Source of the DNA: Ptiloglossa arizonensis
Taxonomy: Eukaryota > Arthropoda > Insecta > Hymenoptera > Colletidae
Length of the DNA stretch: 64,000 nucleotides
Direction of reading: 5' to 3'
NCBI RefSeq assembly: GCF_051014685.1
Contig: NC_135060.1
Coordinates: 8,184,001-8,248,000, forward strand
The position numbers and the translations under genes are program-made. Within the stretch, counting starts at the first letter, position 1, and each line of letters begins with the position of its first letter. This document shows, piece after piece, positions 12,623 through 24,204 of this stretch. The notes below the pieces were generated by a model. The model did no database searches and was not told the DNA's origin. It was given only the letters and a program-made list of their open reading frames with translations.

Positions 12623-12848
12623 ATATAAATCACGGTAATTAATGAAGAATTCGCGAGAAAATATTACAGTGATGTAAAAGTGTCGAGGTGAATCGAAAAC
12701 TTGGGGACGTACGTCGAGGGTACGGTTGTTAAATAGAAATTATTTACACTCGATCGAAATGAAAGTAATGGTAAATTATATTTCGGTTTGTGTTTCGGTG
12801 TAAATGTGTTTCTTGGTCGATGTTGTAGTATTTAATACGGAACGTGTC
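12623..12848 (-). repeat. Long inverted repeat, right arm
   Basis: This is the partner of 11403-11643. The two arms enclose about 980 bp. A transcript across both could form a duplex of about 225 bp. Confidence 0.8.
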
Positions 12849-12920
12849 TTTGCCAAGTACACTTTTTCTTATAGAGATATATTAAATATATCGAGATATA
12901 TTTCTTATAGAGATATATTG

Positions 12921-13005
12921 TACGGTAAGTTTCGTCGTGTTTTCCATTGTAATAGAATACTACGATGCTTGAACTTTGAACAATTATAAATATACGAACG
13001 AGTCG
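12921..13005 (+). mobile_element. Mariner-like MITE, type A, truncated copy
   Basis: It matches the left half of the copies at 13088 and 19854: GTAAGTTTCGTCGTGTTTTC, then an AATACTACGA block, then ATATACGAACGAGTCG. It then breaks off into a TATTAT run. Confidence 0.6.
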
Positions 13006-13087
13006 TATATTATTATATTCGTCGAGTAGTGTAACTCTTTTATTCGTCTTTTAATCAACGTAAAATTCACCTCTTTTCCGACAGTGT

Positions 13088-13260
13088 GCTAGATCGTTCG
13101 ATAAGTTTCGTCGTTCTTTTCCATTGTGAAAAAATACTACACTTCAACGTTTGAACAACTGTAAATATACAAACGAGTCGACAGATCTACAGGAAACTTC
13201 ACATATGTTTAACAAACGGTAATATCCTCTTTCGAAAAATAAAACGACGAATCTAACAGC
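13088..13260 (+). mobile_element. Mariner-like MITE, type A, near full length
   Basis: It begins with a degenerate TCGTTCGATAAGTTTCGTCG and ends AAAACGACGAATCTAACAG, which are inverted copies of one terminus. The middle carries AAATACTAC, ATATACAAACGAGTCGACAG and AACTTCACATATGTT, all shared with 19854-20030. Confidence 0.65.
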
Positions 13261-13379
13261 TTTGTTTCTCATCGAACGACAAAATCGTTCGACTTATTAC
13301 CTAAATAAGACAAAGAGAAACATTTTTCAGGGTATATCAAGACTATGTATTTCCTTATTGGTAAATTCTTCAAATTGAT

Positions 13380-13755
13380 CCCAATTGCGACAATTCGGTG
13401 CACGGTAAACAATCACGACGATAAAGATTCAGTTTTCCACGATTAATACCAATCGTAACGATTCAGTCTTCTGTGATTAATTTCGATCGCAATAATTCAA
13501 TCCACCGTAATAAATTTCGCGGGGTAATGATTTACTCAGCCACGCGATCGATTCCGATCGTGACAATTCGGTCTTCTGTAACTAATTTCGATCGCAATAA
13601 TTTAGCACGACGATAATTTACTCCTCCGCGAGTAATTCCGATCGGGAGCGATTAATCAGCTACCGGTGATTCCGATCGTGACGTTTCGATCGTCTACGAC
13701 TAATTCCGATCGCGAGGATTCGGTACCCGTAACCAATTCCGATCGTAACGAAGCG
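13380..13755. repeat. Degenerate minisatellite (about 45-50 bp units)
   Basis: Blocks of the type ATTAATTCCGATCGNAANGA followed by TTCAGTCTTCTGTGA recur about seven times with substitutions and variable spacing. It appears to be an old array. Confidence 0.6.
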
Positions 13756-14735
13756 AGAACGCGCGATGTAAGATTGAAAATAATCGAACGATCGAGTGAT
13801 CACACGTACTGGGTGAGGATCGTTTCCAATTGAACGATCGTTTCGAGACCTTACCGATGACCATCGTTCCAATGTGTGTACAAGGTACACGGATCGTTAA
13901 AATTTCTCGAGACCGAATCGAATCGAATCGAATCGAATCGAGAATTCGAATACTTCTGAAACGTATCCGAGGAGACCGCCTCGTAGAAGGTCGTCGACCC
14001 GGTCTTCGCGTTTGTGATCGCGAGAGAAGAGATTCGTAGTCGTTGATTCGAGAACCGTGTAGATTTTCCAGTTAATTCGTTGAAAGCCACCCGGTGCTTT
14101 CCCGTATGCCGTTTCCATTTAATCTCTTCGCCCGTTGTAAACAGGATTCGCGTGTACGTTGCACCGAGCATCAATTTTTACACGTTGGTATCGAACGATC
14201 CGCGTTCCTCGCGGTCGAGCCGTGTAGCATCGCGTTTAACAAGTGTCGTCTATCGAACGTATGTGTGTAAAATAGAGAGAGAGATGAATAGATATAGAGA
14301 GAAAGAGAGAGAGAGAGATCAGAAGCGCGCGTGGTTTATGCGCGGATGTCACGAAGCGGGTGAAATTTTACGACTCCCGTTTCATCGATCGCTGGACAAG
14401 TGAAACGATCGCGCGGCACTAAACTGCGCGCGCGAGCACACGACAGATCGTCGAGTAGTTAACAACTACCGCGCAGTTACCACCGCGTCTGGAACGTGTC
14501 GAATCAACAGGGCCCTCGAGATCTCGCGAATGGCTCGCGTCTTCCTGCTCGAGCGATCGAATCGCTTCGAACCATCGGGCTACTTCTCGCGCTCGCGGGA
14601 ACGGGAACGAGAACGCGTTGTCTTCGATCGGATTCCGCTTCTGTTTTCGTGGACGATCGGCACACCGACTGGCTGGAACGATTGCTTCCGAAGAGTAACG
14701 AAAATTACTTTTTCGGATTGTGTAGCACGTTTTTT
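13756..14735. other. Non-coding stretch with short simple repeats
   Basis: It contains an (AATCG)4-5 run at about 13917-13940 and a GA run at about 14274-14318. The CpG-rich segment 14400-14700 precedes the 15-bp array. No gene is recognised. Confidence 0.4.
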
Positions 14736-15572
14736 GAAGATTGGGGCTCTAAAGGTTGTGGTTTTAAAGATTGTGGGTCTAAAGATTGTGGTTCTAAAGA
14801 TTGTGGTTCTAAAGATTGCGGTTCTAAAGATTGTGGCTCTGAAGATTGTGGCTCTAAAGATTGTGGCTCTAAAGATTGTAGCTCTAAAGATTGTAGCTCT
14901 AAAGATTGTAGCTCTAAAGATTGTGGCTCTAAAGATTGTGACTCTAAAGATTGTAGCTATAAAGATTGTAGTTCTAAAGATTGTGGTTCTAAAGATTGTA
15001 GCTCTAAAGATTGTAGCTCTAAAGATTGTGACTCTAAAGATTGTAGCTCTAAAGATTGTGGCTCTAAAGACTGTAGTTCTAAAGATTGTGGCTCTAAAGG
15101 CTACAGTTTTAAAGATTGTGGCTCTGAAGATTGTGGCTCTAAAGATTGTAGTTCTAAAGATTGTAGTTCTATAGATTGTGGTTCTAAAGATTGTAGCTCT
15201 AAAGATTGTGGTTCTAAAGATAGTAGCTCTAAAGACTGTGACTCTAAAGATTGTGGCTCTAAAGATTGTGGCTCTAAAGATTGTGACTCTAAAGATTGTA
15301 GCTCTAAAGATTGTGGCTCTAAAGATTGTAGCTCTAAAGATTGTGGCTCTAAAGTTTGTGGCTTTAAAGATTGTAGGTCTAAAGATTGTGGCTCTAAAGA
15401 TTGTGACTCTAAAGATTGTAGCTCTAAAGATTGTGGCTCTAAAGATTGTAGCTCTAAAGATTGTAGCTCTAAAGATTGTGGCTCTAAAGATTGTGGTTCT
15501 AAAGATAGTAGCTCTAAAGACTGTGACTCTAAATATTGTGGTTCTATAGATTGTGACACAAAATCATTGTGA
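14496..15572 (+). other. Possible ORF across the 15-bp array (358 codons, Cys-rich pentapeptide repeat)
   Basis: A frame runs from an ATG at 14496 through about 80 non-repetitive codons, including a hydrophobic LLLALAG stretch. It then crosses roughly 50 GSKDC-type pentapeptides and stops just after the array with DTKSL. Every fifth residue would be Cys. The repeat keeps other frames open too, and I recognise no domain upstream, so coding status is doubtful. Confidence 0.15.
14736..15557. repeat. 15-bp minisatellite, about 55 copies
   Basis: The unit is TCTAAAGATTGTGGC, with most changes at two positions (G/A before GCTCT, and C/T in GGC or GGT). Because 15 is divisible by three, frames stay open through the array. 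One plus frame gives (G/S)SKDC repeats, a second gives ALKIV repeats, and the minus strand gives SLEPQ/SLELQ repeats. The third plus frame is closed by TAA in each unit. I favour a non-coding minisatellite. Confidence 0.9.
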
Positions 15573-18310
15573 CTCTTTTTATTTTAGGCACGTGAGCAAT
15601 TTTAAAAATTACTCTTTTTTCTCGATTTCTTTTTTTTTTTTCTCTTTTTGGGGAGAGAACATTTGGAAAAGCATCTTCTTCTATTTCACGGGTTAAAATT
15701 TCTTTAACGAGAAGACTGTTTCTAGCATGGATACGCAAGGAACTAAACCTCGAGTATAAAAATTGGTAATAGAAAAAATATGTATTCGACGATGATTACC
15801 ACTTGAAGTTGACCGAGAGTCGTCTCGATCCACTTCGGTCTCTGTTTTATTTAACCCATTAATCACCGGTGTCCTATTTAACATTTATTTGCATCGAAAG
15901 GACGCTCTTGCGCGTGAGTAAACCAAAGCATAAAAAATGTAACAGACGAAATAAAAGCAAGAAGTATTGTAAAAACTTACTCGATCTTGAAATAAATTCA
16001 CTTACCCGAGCCCAAGTGATCCTTATCGATCAAAATAAACCGACGAAAGTTGAGAAAAAATTTGATTTTCGCATCGAGAAGATTTCCCATTGTATCATTC
16101 ATCATTCCCGCGAAAATGATACGAAAAGTAAGAATAGACGATAGAATAGACAATAGATAATGTTCCTCGGAATTTATTGAAAATATTTAACCGAAATTTT
16201 CATCGAAAAACGTTCCGTTAACACGATCGAGTAACTATCGGAACAGAATTAACGCGCGCGCGACTCGCTCGATTAAATCGAAAGCTACGCTCTGTCTCTG
16301 ACGCGGTTCCACGGTAAAAGCGTTAATTAAGAATTTGCGACAAAGTGCGCCCGGTGCAAGACCTGCAGCACACACTGGTAGAAACTAGATCGAACACAGG
16401 GGACCAGCCACACGTTACACAGCTCGCGTAATGCGGAAACCTACTCCAATCTAGGGGATGGTTTAAACTATGGCGCGAGATAGGGCCGTTTCCGGGTCAG
16501 ATCGGCTCAGAAATTGCATCATTTATGTCCCAACGTCTAATAACCCGGTCCCGGTAGGAATCCTGGAAAAAGCACGAGTTCATCGTCGTCGAGTTATCAA
16601 AGGTAATTTGTCTTTAAAGCATCTGCAGCGAGTTCGCTTGAAAGTGTAAAACGAAATCGTCTTGATTAACTAAAGAGGCAATGGATGTAATTGAACCCGC
16701 TTCCTCTGTCGCGTTAACTGCCTTCTCGTTAAATTTTTCTAATTTTTAAACACCGTCAAAGAAAAACCGTTTCACGGGTAGACGCGACACTTACTGCCTA
16801 AGCTTTCAGGCGACGCGATTTAATTCGCCAATTGTTTGCGTTTGTTTCCCCAAACCTGATGCAAGTCCAATTTTTTCGCTTCGAAATACTCGAGGGTTCC
16901 AATCGATTCTGCGATATTGAGAAACACCGAAATACTTGGTTCAAGTTTAGTGAAGAATCTTGGGAAGGAACGTACTCGACATTTTAATACGTTAAATGTT
17001 CTACGAGTGCGTACGAGTGTAATACGGAATAGTCTCGATTGCAAATCGACGAAGAATATTTATTTCGCGTTAACGTTCGATCGGTGACAATTCTGAACGT
17101 TTTTCTACACTTTGAAAGATCGATACGAAGGGAAAGAAATATCCAAATCTCCGCAATTTCGCGAAACGCGTCGCAGATATTTACGGAATATTTAATATTG
17201 TTTCTCACCGCGTAAAATCGCGGAACTTCTCCGTGGTTAAAAATCAATTGGCCTCGTACGCGCACACTCGAATAAATAACGCACAGTGTACACGGTGATC
17301 GTTTCTATGTTAATTCTCGTAGATGCAGTCTTGTTATACATAGCTCAAGTTCGAGCCTCGAATTCGCGTACTTTAGTCGCGGGGTTCGCATAATCTACCC
17401 ACCATTCGTCATCCACGCGCAGGTAAAATCGAGTCGATTTATGGCCGTCAACGGGCATTCTTACGGGTCTGGGTAAGCGGATTATTACAGCGGCGTATAA
17501 AATAAAAAAAAAAAAGAGAGAGAGAAGGTCGGGATGAAAAGCCGCGATAAAATTACATCGAGCCGGAATCGAGTTATCGCGATAATCCTTGGATATTAAT
17601 CACCCGACTAATTACGCGTTTAATCGTTTACCCCGACAAATCCTAATCATCGTGTCGGTCCGCGTGCCCGCGCGGCGGGGGGATCGTTCGATTCGTTTCG
17701 CTCAATTATGGCGAACAATCCGCCTGATTTTCGCATTGCGGGCCAACGTTCGTTACGTATTGCGCCTATCGCGTGCAAGATTGATCGAGGAACGATGGAA
17801 TCGAACGCGAAACGGAGAAACAAAGTCCTCCGTTTCGATCGATTCAAACGGAAGAATTCTCGCGATTCGAATTTCCCGCCGAAAGTACCAAAAATGAACG
17901 GTGAGTTTGTCACCTGGTTTTGCTGGCTGATTTTCTCAATTGGAGATAACTGTCTTTGTCGATCGAGCGATTCGACCACTCCGGAACGAAAAGTTTATAA
18001 AAGTTTATAAAAAGTTTAACCATTCAACGAGTAACATCCGCGTGGAACGAGGCTCTGCTCTTTCTTTGTAATTTGTCGATACTTTTTAGATTCATCGAAC
18101 GATCGAACCAAGGGTTGCGTATCCTTTCAGTTGTGGTTATTCGGGTTTTAGAGGGTGAAATCCTCTAAGGTTGCACACTTTTTCGACTTTTTACCGATGC
18201 GAATACATTATTTTTCTACAAACACTACTAATGGAGAAACTATCTCCAATAGTCATCGAGGTAGCATTGATAGATCGTGAAATTTCAAAGGGTAGTTTCA
18301 CCCTTAAACT
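15558..18310. other. Non-coding stretch
   Basis: No gene is recognised. The interval 16360-16620 is less CpG- and TCGA-biased than its surroundings and contains the phrases GGGTCAGATCGGCTCAGA and CAACGTCTAATAACCCGG. It could be a conserved non-coding element, but comparison is needed. A short A-rich/GA run lies at about 17500-17526. Confidence 0.35.
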
Positions 18311-18615
18311 CGAGTTATCACGACTAAAAAATAATACACACCCCTTACATTCAAACAATACCACAAACTTGCAAGATCTCGTCAAAATAGATGCTAGGTA
18401 CACTCTGTGAATGTTTCTTGTCGGTCCAAGTCGAGTGCACTCTTTAATTCCAAATAAAAATTAAAGAGTATCGCGACTAAAAAAGAGTACACACCCCTTA
18501 CATTCAAACAATACCACAAACTTGCAAGATCTCGTCAAAATAGATGCTAGGTACACTCTGTGAATGTTTCTTGTCGATCCAAGTCGAGTGTACTCTTCAA
18601 TTCCAAATAAGAATT
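18311..18615. repeat. Tandem duplication, two copies of 153 bp
   Basis: The block starting CGACTAAAAA at 18321 recurs at 18474, offset 153 bp, with very few differences over about 140 bp. Shared text includes ACACCCCTTACATTCAAACA and AGATGCTAGGTACACTCTGT. The high identity indicates a recent event. Confidence 0.9.
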
Positions 18616-19853
18616 GTTTTTAACGATAAAATTATTCGACAGTTCATCCACGGAAGACGGTTCGACATTCACGAGCCACCCTCGCTCGATTTTACCGCTC
18701 GAGGTGTAACAATTCTTCGAAATTCGAGCGAGATACTGACCGTCCTAGTTCCCGTTTTTGCTACGTTGCACGAACGGGTGCCGTAATTTGTATGAATTTT
18801 GCAAGTGGGCCGTAATGACATAATACGATGCAATAAAACCCGCTGTTTGATAAGACGTTTGCGCGCCTCTAGGTCATACCCATTTGCACGGCCACGTTTG
18901 TTTCAACGATCGTTACGAACCACCGAGTGGTAACGTTCCTCGTGAACAATTGATCGGATACGAGAGAAAGAACGCGATTCCGACCCCGGATTGTTGCTAT
19001 TTCTCCACGTGTTCGATCGAGCTACAAATTAGTCCGAACCGTACCTCGCGAACAACCGAATACAATGGAAAGAATACAGCAACGAAACCGTTACGCGTGT
19101 ACTCGTTTTTTTTCTATTTTTCTCGTATCCGGGGTGATACTGATTAGTCTAGAACGTGATACAGAAAATGTCGAAATCGTCAACGATCGATTTCCTTTTT
19201 CTATTTCAAATTGTTTACGTTGGAGATCGCGATTCTTCGTAATACATCTGAATAATTTTCACGCGTTCTTTTACCGTGTACTTTTCCACGATTAATCTCC
19301 CATCTGTCCAGACGACGCGTGTCGAGTTTCAGACTGATCGGTTGGAAGTTTTAGAAGTGGCGCGAAATTCAAATCGACCGGTGACGATCGGGACACCCGT
19401 ATGGACACATGTATTTGGATGTAGAGGTGAATAATGTTTGTAAGGAAGGACGAGTATTGCTAGTGTGTACTTTTTAAGTTTGTGTTGTGATAATGGGTGC
19501 AGTGTGGTATGGTCTGGATGTTTTTTATAACAATACATCATTGAAGAAGGCGAAAACCTTGTTATTTTCGATCCCTCGACGCTCGTACTTTCGAGTGTTC
19601 GACATCAGGGGATGGATACACTCTAATAGTGTACTGGACGATCCACTCGACACTTTACGTTAAAAAGTGTATCCAATTATCTCTCCCCGGTACACATCGA
19701 CCAACAAGCGATAATAATCTCCACTCGGGTTTCAATTATCATTTCTGATCGATCGAGTCGGTGGAACAATGCTCGAAAATTTCCTTGTCAAATGTTTCGT
19801 AACTCTCGAGTGATACTTTTTTCCGATACGTTCTTCCACGTTCGTGGAACTAT
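18616..19853. other. Non-coding stretch
   Basis: No gene is supported. The interval 18780-18890 (CCGTAATGACATAATACGAT, then GCAATAAAACCCGC) stands out as ordinary-composition sequence and might be conserved. Nothing else is seen. Confidence 0.35.
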
Positions 19854-20030
19854 CGAGTTGTTCGATAAGTTTCGTGGTTTTTTTCATCGCAGAAAAAATA
19901 CTACGACTACTTCTCAACTTTGAAATATACGAACGAGTTGACGGACCTGCAAGAAACTTCACATATGTTCATCAACTAATAGTACCATTTTTGACAAAAT
20001 AAAACGACGAACCTTATCGAGCAACCTATT
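19854..20030 (+). mobile_element. Mariner-like MITE, type A, full-length copy (about 177 bp)
   Basis: The left end AGTTGTTCGATAAGTTTCGT and the right end ACGAACCTTATCGAGCAACC are inverted copies of each other with few mismatches. The inner part contains AAAAAATACTACGA, ATATACGAACGAGTTGACGG and AACTTCACATATGTTCATCA. The element is too short for a transposase and is presumably mobilised in trans. The link to mariner rests on the termini. Confidence 0.7.
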
Positions 20031-20582
20031 AGATATCACTTACTCCACCATTTCTGACTTCGAAAAACTACAGTAAACGTGTGTCGCGATCCGATTTGTA
20101 AATTGGCGCGAATAAAAAATACCACAGCCTGGCTATTTAATTGTTTCTCGTCGGAAAGGCCACGGAATACCGAATCGTTGGGGGATTATGCAAGCGAACG
20201 TCGACGAAACGCCACCCACGTTCCATTTCTCTGGTGAAATTAACGCGAAGGCATATCGTAACTAAAGACAGAACGTAGCACGAATTTATAACTGGCCGCG
20301 GAACAATATCCGCGCCTACAATAGGGATCTCCATTACAGTTAATCCGTCTGTGGGTTCACGGTGTTTAGCATGTGAGAGAGAGAGCAAGGGGCGGCTCGG
20401 CGGCGCCGACGCAACAGCAAATTGTACCCGGAATCTAAATCTCACCGGTACCCACATACTCACCTGAGGAACTACGTACTTGTACCCGCATTCCCGATAC
20501 AAATGGATAGACTGACACTGTGATTAAGTGGCACGGCGTCTCGTGTTCACGTGCGCGCCTAAACCTCTGTGTCCCAAGAGAG
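20031..20582. other. Non-coding stretch next to the microsatellite
   Basis: This is unique sequence of moderate GC content with no convincing gene. The minus-strand frame at 20137-20502 shows no domain. Confidence 0.35.
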
Positions 20583-20644
20583 GGAGAGGGAGAGAGAGAA
20601 ACGGAGTGACGCGAAGTGATCGAGTGAGTGAATGAGTAAGAGAT

Positions 20645-20692
<48 letters not shown>

Positions 20693-21044
20693 GGAGCGAC
20701 ACAGAGTGATCGAGTGAGTAAATGAGTAAGAGATAGAGATATAGAGAGAGATAGAGATAGAGATATAGAGAGAGATAGAGATAGAGATATAGAGAGAGAT
20801 AGAGATAGAGATAGAGATAGAGATAGAGATAGAGATAGAGATAGAGATAGAGATAGAGAGAGAGATAGAGATAGAGATAGAGATAGAGATAGAGATAGAG
20901 ATAGAGATATAGAGAGAGATATAGATAGAGATAGAGAGAGATAGAGATAGAGATAGAGATAGAGATAGAGATAGAGATAGAGATAGAGATAGAGATAGAG
21001 ATAGAGATATAGAGAGAGATAGAGATAGAGATATAGAGAGAGAT

Positions 21045-21137
<93 letters not shown>
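20583..21137. repeat. Large compound microsatellite: GA, GATAGA and TA runs
   Basis: GA runs are followed by about 300 bp of (GATAGA)n with interruptions, a TA run (about 21048-21092) and more GA. Near its start, a short block (GAAACGGAGYGACNC…GTGATCGAGTGAGT) occurs twice about 90 bp apart, so the array also has a higher-order duplication. Long Ser/Leu and Tyr/Ile frames on the minus strand are artefacts. Confidence 0.95.
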
Positions 21138-21141
<4 letters not shown>

Positions 21142-21404
21142 GGTAGATCTACGTGCGTGGTTGCACGCGCGCAGTGTATGTGCTGCGTAACGATTAAAGG
21201 ACGATTCACACTGTGCCCGACAAGTCGCTACACGACGCGATACAAGCGCCCGGTTGTACGTTAGTTTAACCAATCGATGTGCAACGATGCATATTTGTCA
21301 CCGAATCCCTTCAACCTTCAACGTTTTTCCCGAAACTCGCTAATTATTATCCATCCCGTTCAGCCGAAACGAGTGAAACAAACGTGGACAGAGGCACCGA
21401 GTAC

Positions 21405-21945
21405 GTTTGTTTTACTCTTTCGCCATTTTAGTTTATTTTAGCTTCACCACCGTCTTATTTCGTTTTCCAAATTTACAACTTTTGCGAGACACGCGTAAAA
21501 TAAATAAATTAATTTGCACCGAGTTAATTCAGCGACGATCACCTTGCTTTATAATTGTTCTCAAGAGTGAGTTTATCTTTCCTTTTTCCACCATCCTGTT
21601 TTGTTTTCCAAATTTACAACTTTCACAAGACACGTGTAAAATAAATAATTAAATAAATAAACTTACACCGACTTAATTCAGAGACAACCACCTTACTTTA
21701 CAATTGTTCCTAATCGTAAGTTTCTTTTCCCTTTTCCACCATTTTGTTTCGTTTTCCAAATTTACAATTTTCACAAGACACGTGTAAAATAAATAAATAA
21801 ACTTACACCGACTTAATTCAAAAACAACCACCTTACTTTACAATTGTTCCTAATCGTAAGTTTCTTTCCCCTTTTCCACCATCTTGTTTCGTTTCCCAAA
21901 TCTACAACTTTCGCGACACGCGCAAAATAAATAATTAAATAAATT
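21405..21945. repeat. Tandem repeat, four copies of about 140-150 bp
   Basis: The block CGTTTTCCAAATTTACAACT followed by CACGNGTAAAATAAATAA recurs near 21459, 21600, 21750 and 21889. Between these lie ACCGACTTAATTCA and CACCTTACTTTACAATTGTT. The last three copies are most alike. Confidence 0.8.
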
Positions 21946-23612
21946 TGTACCGACTTAATTCATCGAATTAAGCAACACCGTCAAATTTGTTCCTTAAAAT
22001 CGATAAACGAGCTCTATTTTATTCAGGCAAGGTACCCAATACGATCTACTTTACAGTTCGCTGTACAGTTCGTTGGGGATGGTCGCATAGAAGTTTAACG
22101 GTTGCCTTGACCTGGCTTCAGGTAGTCCGTGTAACTCTGACCAATTTATGAAAAATTTAAAAGGATCGACACGTCCGCCGACCGTACAAATTTCCAACGT
22201 ACGTGTCCAGAAGCGTTGGGTGAGTTCTTTTCCAAAATGGATCCTCTCGGAATGTATAAAGGAAGGGCACCAACGTGCCGTCCTGATTTCTGAAACCGGG
22301 GATCGTCCTTTTTCTAAGAGACGCTCCCTGATTGGATGTCGATGCACTGCCTTACACGGGATAAACTCTCCGTGAAATGGGTTTTTGGGGTTGAAGGGCT
22401 GATTTACCGCGCCAGGTAAATAAATTCTGGGAGCCGGTCAGTAGATTCCCTACTTCGATCAATATTTGCCCGAAGGAGTTTACCATGACTGAGAGATTCA
22501 CCGAGTCTGTGGATTTCGAAAATACGAGGTAAATTCTGAAGAACTTCTGTACAAGGTGACTCGTATATAAGAAAAGAAATTGGTTTCTCAAGAACGACTA
22601 TTTATTTTATTTATACAAAACGGAGTCCGCTTTACATCTTTCGTACCCTAAGTGAGAAATCGACGCGCTGTTGAGTACGCAAAGAAAATCATAAAAATCG
22701 TTCAACGCGTATAAGAATTACAAAATTCCATCGTTGTAATTTATCGTTGCAAAATTTCTAACACGAAACTTGATTCTTCCCGCCACACGCACGAATAATG
22801 GCGTTAAACGATCGGTCACCGCGATGAGTTTTAAAACGCGAAACGAAATAAATCATGGCCCAACGAACGCGTAGGTATTGCGGAAAAATCTTTGGAATTT
22901 GTCCAGTTTTCTGGATAATCGATATCCTAAATATTTGTAAATTCCTTTCGATTTAATTTCGAAGTTGATGGAAGCCGATACCGTGACAAAAAAAAAAGAA
23001 AAAAAAAACACTACCGAACGAGAACGATCGCGGTCCCTTAATTTCGAATCGATCCACGGACAAAAATTCAATTCAGTGAAAACGCCGTTAACGAATACGC
23101 GACACGAATGTTTCCGCTTCATGGATCGAAGCCTTGAAAATGAAGCGCACGATATAATAAGCGCGGTTACCGGCTGAACGCTTTAATTAAATTGCATCCG
23201 TATCGGACGACACGAGAACTTCCACAAAAGCTGCGCGTGTGCTCAATTTCTAAGCACTTAGAGCCCGCCGGGAGCGATACGGAAAAAGGGGGAAGGAATT
23301 GAAGAGATAAATTGGTCCGATACACGTTCCCAAATCCGACGTTTCCCCCGTGACGATAATAACGTTGCACGAAAAATATATAACGAGCCGCGGAACACGG
23401 TTCCACGACAGTTTTACGCAAAGTGATTCCAAAGGAAATACAAATACTTCGTCGACGAATTCTAAAGTTAATTCTGACCGAAACTCTTCGCACGGATACG
23501 CGATCCGTCGCAAAGATCGTGGACTCCGTGTTAAATATAATATTGGTCGATCCGGTAGAAGAAAATTATTGGTTTTACGTTTCGAGGTTGCTTTTAAATT
23601 GCCACCGGTATT
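21946..23612. other. Non-coding stretch
   Basis: No gene is recognised. The interval 22020-22560 has a composition nearer to coding or conserved DNA, but no long frame is found. An A-rich run sits near 22987-23010. Confidence 0.35.
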
Positions 23613-24204
23613 TTTGATCGACGTACATTTTTAAAAGATTAAAATTGTTTCAACGTCGAGTTTAAAGTGAATTCTAACAACTTTTTCGCGAACAAAGACC
23701 AATCTGGTCGCGATCTATTGTTCTTGTACTGATAAAGGTTATGTTGGCTTCTTAACCTTGCGACAAAAACATTCCAACCTCTTTAATCTCAAGAGAGACT
23801 TCAATATATGCAAAAACGTTTAATACAATACTTCTTTGATAAAATTTCTTGTTTGCTTAAAATCAGCTTGAGAATCCACTGACAACAGCTTTTCCATGGG
23901 CAATTAATTCACTATCTTTGATCGACGTACATTTTTAAAAGATTAAAATTGTTTCAACATCGAGGTTAAAGATTTTCACGAACAAAGATGAATCTGGTCG
24001 TGATCTATTATTCTGGAACTAATAAAGGTTATGTTGACTTAACCTCGCGACAAAAACATTCCAACCTCTTTAATCTCAAGAGAGGCTTCAATATACGCAA
24101 AAACGTTTAATACAATACTTCTTTGATAAAATTTCTTGTTTGCTCAATATCAGCTTGAGAATCCAATGAGAACACATTTTCCATGGGCAATTAATTCACT
24201 ATCT
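23613..24204. repeat. Tandem duplication, two copies of about 300 bp
   Basis: TTTGATCGACGTACATTTTT at 23613 recurs at 23917, offset 304 bp, and both copies end in GGGCAATTAATTCACTATCT. Identity is high, with one indel of about 14 bp near the start (an ATTCTAACAACTTTTTC-type segment in copy 1 only). Confidence 0.9.

Noticed and set aside
20524..21273. 249-codon Ser/Leu/Tyr/Ile frame
   Set aside because: It is a read-through of the GATAGA/GA/TA microsatellite.
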